64,000 nt of DNA from Leishmania mexicana MHOM/GT/2001/U1103 (lineage: Eukaryota; Euglenozoa; Kinetoplastea; Trypanosomatida; Trypanosomatidae): NCBI RefSeq assembly GCF_000234665.1, contig NC_018306.1:234031-298030 (forward strand). Reading direction: 5' to 3'. How positions within the stretch are numbered: the stretch's first letter is position 1; each line of letters opens with the position of its first letter. The translations under genes and the position numbers were made by a program. A model generated the notes under the pieces. That model saw nothing but the letters and a program-made list of their open reading frames with translations. It ran no database searches and was not told where the DNA came from. Shown here one piece after another: positions 58,727 to 64,000 of this stretch.

Positions 58727-60763
58727 ATGTCCGCCAACCCTCTGCTTCAGCAGAGCACTCTGCAGTACCAATACCCGCCCTTTGACCAGATCACTGTGGA
58801 GCACTACGCACCCGCATTCGAGCAGGGCATGGCGGAGCAGATGGCGGAGATCGAGGCGATCAAGTCCAACCCTGACGCACCTACCTTTGAAAACACAGTT
58901 GTGGCACTGGAGCGGAGCGGGGGGCAGCTTAGGCGCGCACGCCTGGTCTTCCAAAACCTCTGCTCTGCACACACGAACCCGGACATGCAAAATCTCGAGC
59001 AAGCCTACGCCCCAAAGTTCTCCCTCCATACAGACAAGATCTACCTTGATAGCGCCTTGTACAACCGCATCAAGGCTGTGTACGACGAGCGTGCCAGTCT
59101 CGCTGGTGAAGACTTGCGGCTGGTGGAGCATTACGAGGAGGAGTTTCGCAAGGCCGGTGCCGCCCTTCACGATGCGGACAAGGAGAAGCTGAAGCAGGTG
59201 AATGAGCGCCTCGCCACCCTCGAGAGTGATTTTACCAAGAAGGTGACGGACACGCGCAAGACCGCCTCGCTCATCGTGGATGACGTCGCCGAGCTGGAGG
59301 GCCTCAGCGAGGACGAGATTGCGACGGCTCAGAGGGAGGCGGAGAGCCTCGGGCACCCTGGAAAGTACGCATTGATTATCGTGAACACGACTCAGCAGCC
59401 GCTGCTGGCGTCTCTGCGGAGCCGCGAGACGCGCCGCCGCCTGTTCGAGGCGAGCGTGCAGCGCACTGGACGCGGTGACGAGAATGACACCGGCGCCATC
59501 ATCGTGGAGATTGCGCAGCTTCGACTGAAGAAGGCGAAGCTGCTCGGCAAGAAGAGCTTCGCTGAGTGGCAGCTCCAGAACCAGATGGCCGATCCGGCAT
59601 CTGCGGAGGCCTTGCTGCGCGATATGGGCAAAGCAGCGGCGTCGAAGGTGAAGAAGGAGGCGGCTGACATCAAGCGAATGATTCGCGAGGAGGGTGGGGA
59701 CTTCGAGCTGGCGCCCTGGGACTGGGGCTACTACGCGGAGAGGGTGCGCAAGCAGCAATACGACCTCGACGAAAACGAGACGAAGCCGTACTTTGAACTA
59801 AACAACGTGCTTGAGCGTGGCGTGTTCCACACAGCGGAGAAGCTGTACGGCGTGACGATGCGGCGGCGCACGGATCTGCCGGTGTACCACCCCGACGTGA
59901 TGACGTTTGAGATGTTTGACTGCACGGGTGACTCTCTCGCCATTTTCTGCCTCGACCCGTACGCGCGCGCAAGCAAGCGCGGTGGTGCATGGATGACCTT
60001 CTATGTTCGCCAGAGCACTCTCCTTGGCCAGAAGCCGGTCGTGTACAATGTGCTGAACATTGTGAAGCCCGCGGAAGGCAAGCCAGCCTTGCTGAGCCGC
60101 AATGATGTGACGACACTCTTTCACGAGTTCGGCCACGGACTTCATGGCATGCTAAGCAACCTCAAGTACTCGACTCTTTCAGGCACAAACGTCGCCCGCG
60201 ACTTCCTCGAGTTTCCATCGCAGATCAACGAGCACTGGGCTACGTACGACGCCGTGCTGAGGAACTACGCCCTTCACTATGAAACCAAGGAGCCGATCCC
60301 TCAGGCGCTGGTGGATCGCATGAAGGCGGCCGAGACACACGGCGCCGGCTTTCACACCATTGAAGTGGTCAAGGCGGCGTACCTCGATCTCTGCTGGCAC
60401 CTGGTTGCGGAGGAAACGGCTGTGCTGCCACCGGCACAGATGGAAGAGGCGGCGATGAGGTCCTTTGGTGTTGGGATGACTGAGGTGCCGCCACGCTACC
60501 ACAGCGGGTACTTCATGCACACTTTCTCTGGCGCATATGCCTCGAACTACTACGTGTACCAGTGGGCGCGTGTGCTGGACTGCGACGGGTTCGAGTGGTT
60601 CCTGGAGAACGGGGGACTGACGCGCGAGAACGGTGACCACCTGCGCGCGTGCGTGCTCTCTGTGGGCAACTCGGTGGACGCAAACGTTGCGTACGAGAAG
60701 TTCGCCGGCCGAAAGGCAAGCATGAAGGCGTTCCTGCGTCTCCACGGCCTGCTGGAGGAATAG
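58727..60763 (+). CDS. DCP: Peptidyl-dipeptidase Dcp (dipeptidyl carboxypeptidase), M3 family, 678 aa
   Basis: A zinc metallopeptidase that removes C-terminal dipeptides from oligopeptides. The zinc site is intact: HEFGH at 466-470 (His466, Glu467, His470) with the third ligand Glu495 in FLEFPSQINEHW, the usual 29-residue spacing. The substrate loop and C-terminal signatures of bacterial-type Dcp are also present: FHEFGHGLHGML, SGTNVARDFLEFPSQ, RYHSGYFMHTFSG and YASNYYVYQWARVLD. Length matches bacterial Dcp (about 680 residues). No signal peptide or presequence is seen from the ATG at 58727, suggesting a cytosolic enzyme. Leishmania Dcp of this type has been described in the literature. This is the last gene before the telomere, about 3 kb away. 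Confidence 0.93.
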   Translation: MSANPLLQQSTLQYQYPPFDQITVEHYAPAFEQGMAEQMAEIEAIKSNPDAPTFENTVVALERSGGQLRRARLVFQNLCSAHTNPDMQNLEQAYAPKFSLHTDKIYLDSALYNRIKAVYDERASLAGEDLRLVEHYEEEFRKAGAALHDADKEKLKQVNERLATLESDFTKKVTDTRKTASLIVDDVAELEGLSEDEIATAQREAESLGHPGKYALIIVNTTQQPLLASLRSRETRRRLFEASVQRTGRGDENDTGAIIVEIAQLRLKKAKLLGKKSFAEWQLQNQMADPASAEALLRDMGKAAASKVKKEAADIKRMIREEGGDFELAPWDWGYYAERVRKQQYDLDENETKPYFELNNVLERGVFHTAEKLYGVTMRRRTDLPVYHPDVMTFEMFDCTGDSLAIFCLDPYARASKRGGAWMTFYVRQSTLLGQKPVVYNVLNIVKPAEGKPALLSRNDVTTLFHEFGHGLHGMLSNLKYSTLSGTNVARDFLEFPSQINEHWATYDAVLRNYALHYETKEPIPQALVDRMKAAETHGAGFHTIEVVKAAYLDLCWHLVAEETAVLPPAQMEEAAMRSFGVGMTEVPPRYHSGYFMHTFSGAYASNYYVYQWARVLDCDGFEWFLENGGLTRENGDHLRACVLSVGNSVDANVAYEKFAGRKASMKAFLRLHGLLEE

Positions 60764-62930
60764 CTTCCGCAGCGTGCGGGCAACCCCGCTCGTATCTATT
60801 ATTTGTTTCTCTCTTTTTGACGTTATTCGTGTTTGATTTGCGTTCGCCGTCCGGATGTTAGCGTGGATGGGTTGGGGACTGAGTAGCTGCAGCGTCCGCA
60901 TCGGCGGTCTCGACTCTGCACTATGAGTGCCTCCACGCAACGATCGATGATGCAGTCCCCACCCTCACCACAGTCAGTTGCACTGCCTTTCCATCATGGC
61001 ATCTCGTGCAGTATGCTTCCTGCTACCTCTTTTGCCCTGTTTGTGGGCGTGTCGGCGAGCGTATCTGTGCTGTCAGCTTGGTGGTCTAGCTTCCAAGACC
61101 ATCTACAAGAGGTGTTTGTGTGGACACCCACGCGCAACCACGCAGGGCCACACACCATCCTCTTTGTGGCCTTCTCCGCCTGCTGGCACTGCTGCACGCT
61201 TTCAATGGCCAGCATCCGTGGGCAGCTCGCCACGCACACTCCCACGAAACCCGCGTTTTCTCTGTTGTGACTCTTTCACTCCATCTCCTCGTGGGTTTCT
61301 CCGCCCTCATGTCATCCCTTACGCGCATAACTCCCTCCTCCCTCATTTTCCATGCTTCTCTTTCTTGATAAAGTCGGCCTCTGTGTGTGAGTATTTCTGC
61401 TTTCCAATCAGACGACGTTCTCTCCATCCGTTTTTGTTTTTTGTTTTTACTGTCGACACATGTGTGTATGGCAGCGCGCTGCCTATCGTCTTCCTTTTCT
61501 GATCCCTGCCTATCAGAACACCGGTGTGCAGATCTTTGTCTGCAACTTTTTTGTGCACTCACCGCCCGTAAGAAGGGGTTGAAATCACCTTCCCCTGTAG
61601 AGTGCAACGCTCCGCCTGACAGCTGTTCGCCCGTCCTCCCCGAAAACTTTACAGCACTGAGGCACACCTTGTCCTCAGCGCGAAACCTCGAGAGCCACCT
61701 TCCCCCTCCGCTCCCACTCTCTCTCTTTCCACCCAACTTCTAACTCGGTGCTCCTCCTCCCTCATTTCTATTCACGCCCTTTCTCCATTCCTTATCTACT
61801 CCCCACGTTCGTGTGTGGGTGATGTACCCCCCCCTCCTCCTCCTCGCGGGCTTGAAAGATGCAGCACCTTTGCTTGCGCACCGCCCACACCTTCGCGCTT
61901 CCGGCTACACTCCCTTACGTCGATAATCCGCCCATCGCTGTGCACAGCCCCTCGGGGCCTGTCCGTGTGTCCGTTTCGTGGCTTGGTTTTGCTTTCTCAT
62001 AGAACAGAAGAAAACGAAAAATCAGAAGACTGCCGCACCAGTCGTCAGAACAACGAAGCCGCCCCCCATCATTGCCTCCCGCTACGTACACCGTTGTTGC
62101 CTTTTCCTTTTCGTGGCTGCGGAGTAGCCTGTGCAACTGTGCAGGCGTACTCGCCCACCCCGCACGCAGACGTCGACAGACACACGAACCAAAAGAAACG
62201 CACGTGCCGAGAATAGCACAAAGGCGCACGTGCCTTCCGCGAGAATCTCCCACTGCTCGTCTTTGGTTCCGCTCCCTTTTCCCCTGCATAGTTCTCGCGA
62301 CAGCAGCTGCTCTGCACCACCTCGGCGCTTCTCGTATTCCAGTGAGGTCCCGTCTCGCCTTTCGTCTCGCTCGGCATCTCGTCGCCCCCCTCCTTTGGGT
62401 TCCTCCTGTCCCCCTCGTGAAACAAGTTCGACATCTGTCCTACGTGTTTTGCCCGTGTGTTTCTCTCCCCCATCATCTCCCCTCCCTCCCTCGGTGCGTG
62501 TGGTGGTGGTTGCGCCTCTCGTGCAGATTCTTCTTGTAGTTGTCACGTCGTTTCGAATTGTTTCTCAGCACGGACAGTTGGTTGTGTGTCTGCACGCCTT
62601 CCGTGTGCGCTGTCTTTACTGCGTCACTCCGCTGCCGACACCTCGCTTCATCTGTTATAGATATACCTTTCTCTCGTCCTCGCTCTGTTCATTTGTTCCC
62701 ATTCTTTGTTTATTTTGCACACCCGCGTGTCTTCCTCTTCCACAAGGCGCCTTTTTCCGCCCTGTGTGCCCTCCCCCTCGCCCGTTCTCGTGTCGCAAAA
62801 GCCCACGTTTCCGCCCCCGCCGCCTTCCCCCATACCTGCTCAGGACAACAACTGCAAAGACGGGACTCAAGGAAAAGGCAGATGCCCAGTGGACGTTGAG
62901 ATGCCGTTCCTTACCAGTAGTGCGGTGCTT
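60764..62930 (+). other. Gene-free pyrimidine-rich subtelomeric region
   Basis: No gene supported. From about 61600 to 62880 the + strand is strongly C/T-rich with CTCCTCC, CCTTTTCC and similar runs. Frames of 118-274 residues here are Ser/Pro/Arg/Cys composition products without domains. The 5' part is presumably the DCP 3' UTR. Confidence 0.6.
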
Positions 62931-63648
62931 TTCCTCCTCTTTGTGTGTGTTGTAAATGTATATGTGGATGTGGGTGCTGGTGGGTAGTGATGCCCATTGG
63001 GACGGGCTGACTTGTGCTTCCGGTGTGTGAAAAGCACGTGTCGTCAATGGGCTGGTGCGCAGCGCATGGATGTGCAGACCGTCAACTGTGACAGGTGCCG
63101 AAACCGGTGCTCGGCAACAACCTGCCTGTGGGCTCATGGGTTGGTGTGTGCGCCTGTGTTCCGCTTGCCTCTACTCTCCATGGCTCTTACCGCCTGTGGC
63201 GCCCAGCGGCTCGTCATGGCACCTGCGGTAAGTGTGGTGTCAGTGCTGCCGAGTAGGCACCACAGCTGGTCTTCAGATGCCTGACACCTGTCGAAAGCTC
63301 GCTCGCGACACGGGAATGACGGATGTGACTTTTTATTGTGGCACCAGCGCTGCTCCGAGACCTTCCTGGGCCACTCGCTTCTCTTCGTGGCGTTCGATGC
63401 CCTCGTGCTTGTGCCTGCTCGATCTCCCACACCACTCTGAAGATGCTTGGCTGCCCTGTTCTGTATATCTGTGTGCAGTTGCCTCTGTGACAGGATTGCG
63501 CATCCTCAGGACCAAACCCTGCACCACCGCGCTAGCTGCCCTGCGTGTTGTCTGTGATTAGCCTGCTGGTGTATTTGTGTGTATTTAGTTGTTTGCGTTG
63601 CTACTGCGCTGTGTGCGGACGTGTGTGGTGTAGGACAGTGATGGTGAT
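62931..63648 (+). other. G/T-rich telomere-proximal region
   Basis: No gene supported. The + strand changes to G/T-rich sequence near 62931 (GTGTGTGTTG, GGTGCTGGTGGGTAG) and again at 63560-63648. It probably marks the end of the polycistronic unit and telomere-associated sequence. Confidence 0.5.
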
Positions 63649-63678
63649 GGTTGTGGTTGTGGTTGTGGCTGTGGTTGT
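63649..63678 (+). repeat. GGTTGT hexamer block
   Basis: Five tandem hexamers, GGTTGT x3, GGCTGT, GGTTGT, with the same 6-bp period as the telomere repeat. Confidence 0.8.
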
Positions 63679-63735
63679 GTTGCTGTTATCCCTTGGGTGT
63701 GTGGCCTATTAAAGGTTGTTGTGTGCGTGTGTTAT

Positions 63736-63788
63736 GGTACGGGTACGGGTACGGGTACGGGTACGGGTACGGGTACGGGTACGGGTAC
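63736..63788 (+). repeat. Variant telomeric repeat GGGTAC block
   Basis: A partial GGTAC (63736-63740) and then eight perfect GGGTAC hexamers (63741-63788), directly abutting and in phase with the GGGTTA array. GGGTAC differs from GGGTTA at two positions. Confidence 0.95.
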
Positions 63789-64000
63789 GGGTTAGGGTTA
63801 GGGTTAGGGTTAGGGTTAGGGTTAGGGTTAGGGTTAGGGTTAGGGTTAGGGTTAGGGTTAGGGTTAGGGTTAGGGTTAGGGTTAGGGTTAGGGTTAGGGT
63901 TAGGGTTAGGGTTAGGGTTAGGGTTAGGGTTAGGGTTAGGGTTAGGGTTAGGGTTAGGGTTAGGGTTAGGGTTAGGGTTAGGGTTAGGGTTAGGGTTAGG
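63789..64000 (+). repeat. Telomeric repeats (GGGTTA)n, right chromosome end
   Basis: 212 bases, about 35 uninterrupted GGGTTA units, running G-rich strand outward to the window edge. This identifies the right edge as a chromosome end. Confidence 0.98.

Noticed and set aside
58451..59758. 435-residue minus-strand frame overlapping the DCP gene
   Set aside because: Shadow of the intact, motif-complete metallopeptidase on the + strand.
62131..62955. 274-residue + strand frame in the subtelomere
   Set aside because: Entirely Ser/Pro/Arg/Cys from C/T-rich DNA, no domain, no clear splice context.
1..64000. Search by eye for tRNA, 5S rRNA and CRISPR-like arrays
   Set aside because: No convincing T-loop/acceptor pairing, 5S internal control region or spaced-repeat array was seen; a tRNA scan and Rfam search would settle it.

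Overview
The window reads as the right-hand end of a chromosome from a Leishmaniinae trypanosomatid, most likely Leishmania. The evidence is (i) four copies of a spliced-leader (mini-exon) RNA gene starting AACTAACGCTATATAAGTAT, (ii) long intronless GC-rich genes all on the + strand, each preceded by a polypyrimidine tract and an AG for trans-splicing, and (iii) 212 bases of GGGTTA telomere repeats at the right edge. From memory, L. major carries its SL array on chromosome 2, with HSP78 and the dipeptidyl carboxypeptidase near one end. That would make this the equivalent chromosome end, which is inference.

Layout. Positions 1-4342 are homopolymer-rich, degenerate sequence without credible genes, probably a poorly resolved part of the SL array. 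Positions 4343-5724 hold four clean SL RNA repeats of 321-331 bp. Positions 5725-6720 are C-poor and G/T-rich and may be the start region of the polycistronic unit. From 6887 to 60763 all genes run left to right toward the telomere: a 3785-residue ASH/Hydin-like protein, a TPR co-chaperone-like protein, ARPC4 of the Arp2/3 complex, a coiled-coil protein with a C-terminal D-box, DPH7 (diphthamide pathway), a ProA-like protein lacking the catalytic Cys, a large leucine-rich-repeat protein, a twin-CX9C (MIC19-like) protein, NOP14, a GGC1-like GTP/GDP mitochondrial carrier, a broken RNA polymerase III subunit RPC3/C82 gene, a coiled-coil hypothetical, a CFAP58-family flagellar protein, mitochondrial HSP78/ClpB, a doubtful small frameshifted gene, a broken short-chain dehydrogenase gene, and an M3 peptidase (dipeptidyl carboxypeptidase). 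From 60764 to 63648 I see no gene. Composition switches from pyrimidine-rich to G/T-rich near 62.9 kb, followed by GGTTGT hexamers, eight GGGTAC hexamers and then the true telomere.

Two near-identical 605-606 bp elements (22739-23343 and 51183-51788), probably SIDER2-type retroposons, lie in direct orientation 28.4 kb apart and could recombine. The genes do not form a functional operon. As usual in trypanosomatids they share a transcription unit but cover unrelated housekeeping jobs: cytoskeleton and flagellum, mitochondrion, ribosome biogenesis, translation-factor modification and peptide turnover. The strongest oddities are the pseudoenzyme, the broken genes toward the telomere, the telomere-variant block and the direct repeats.
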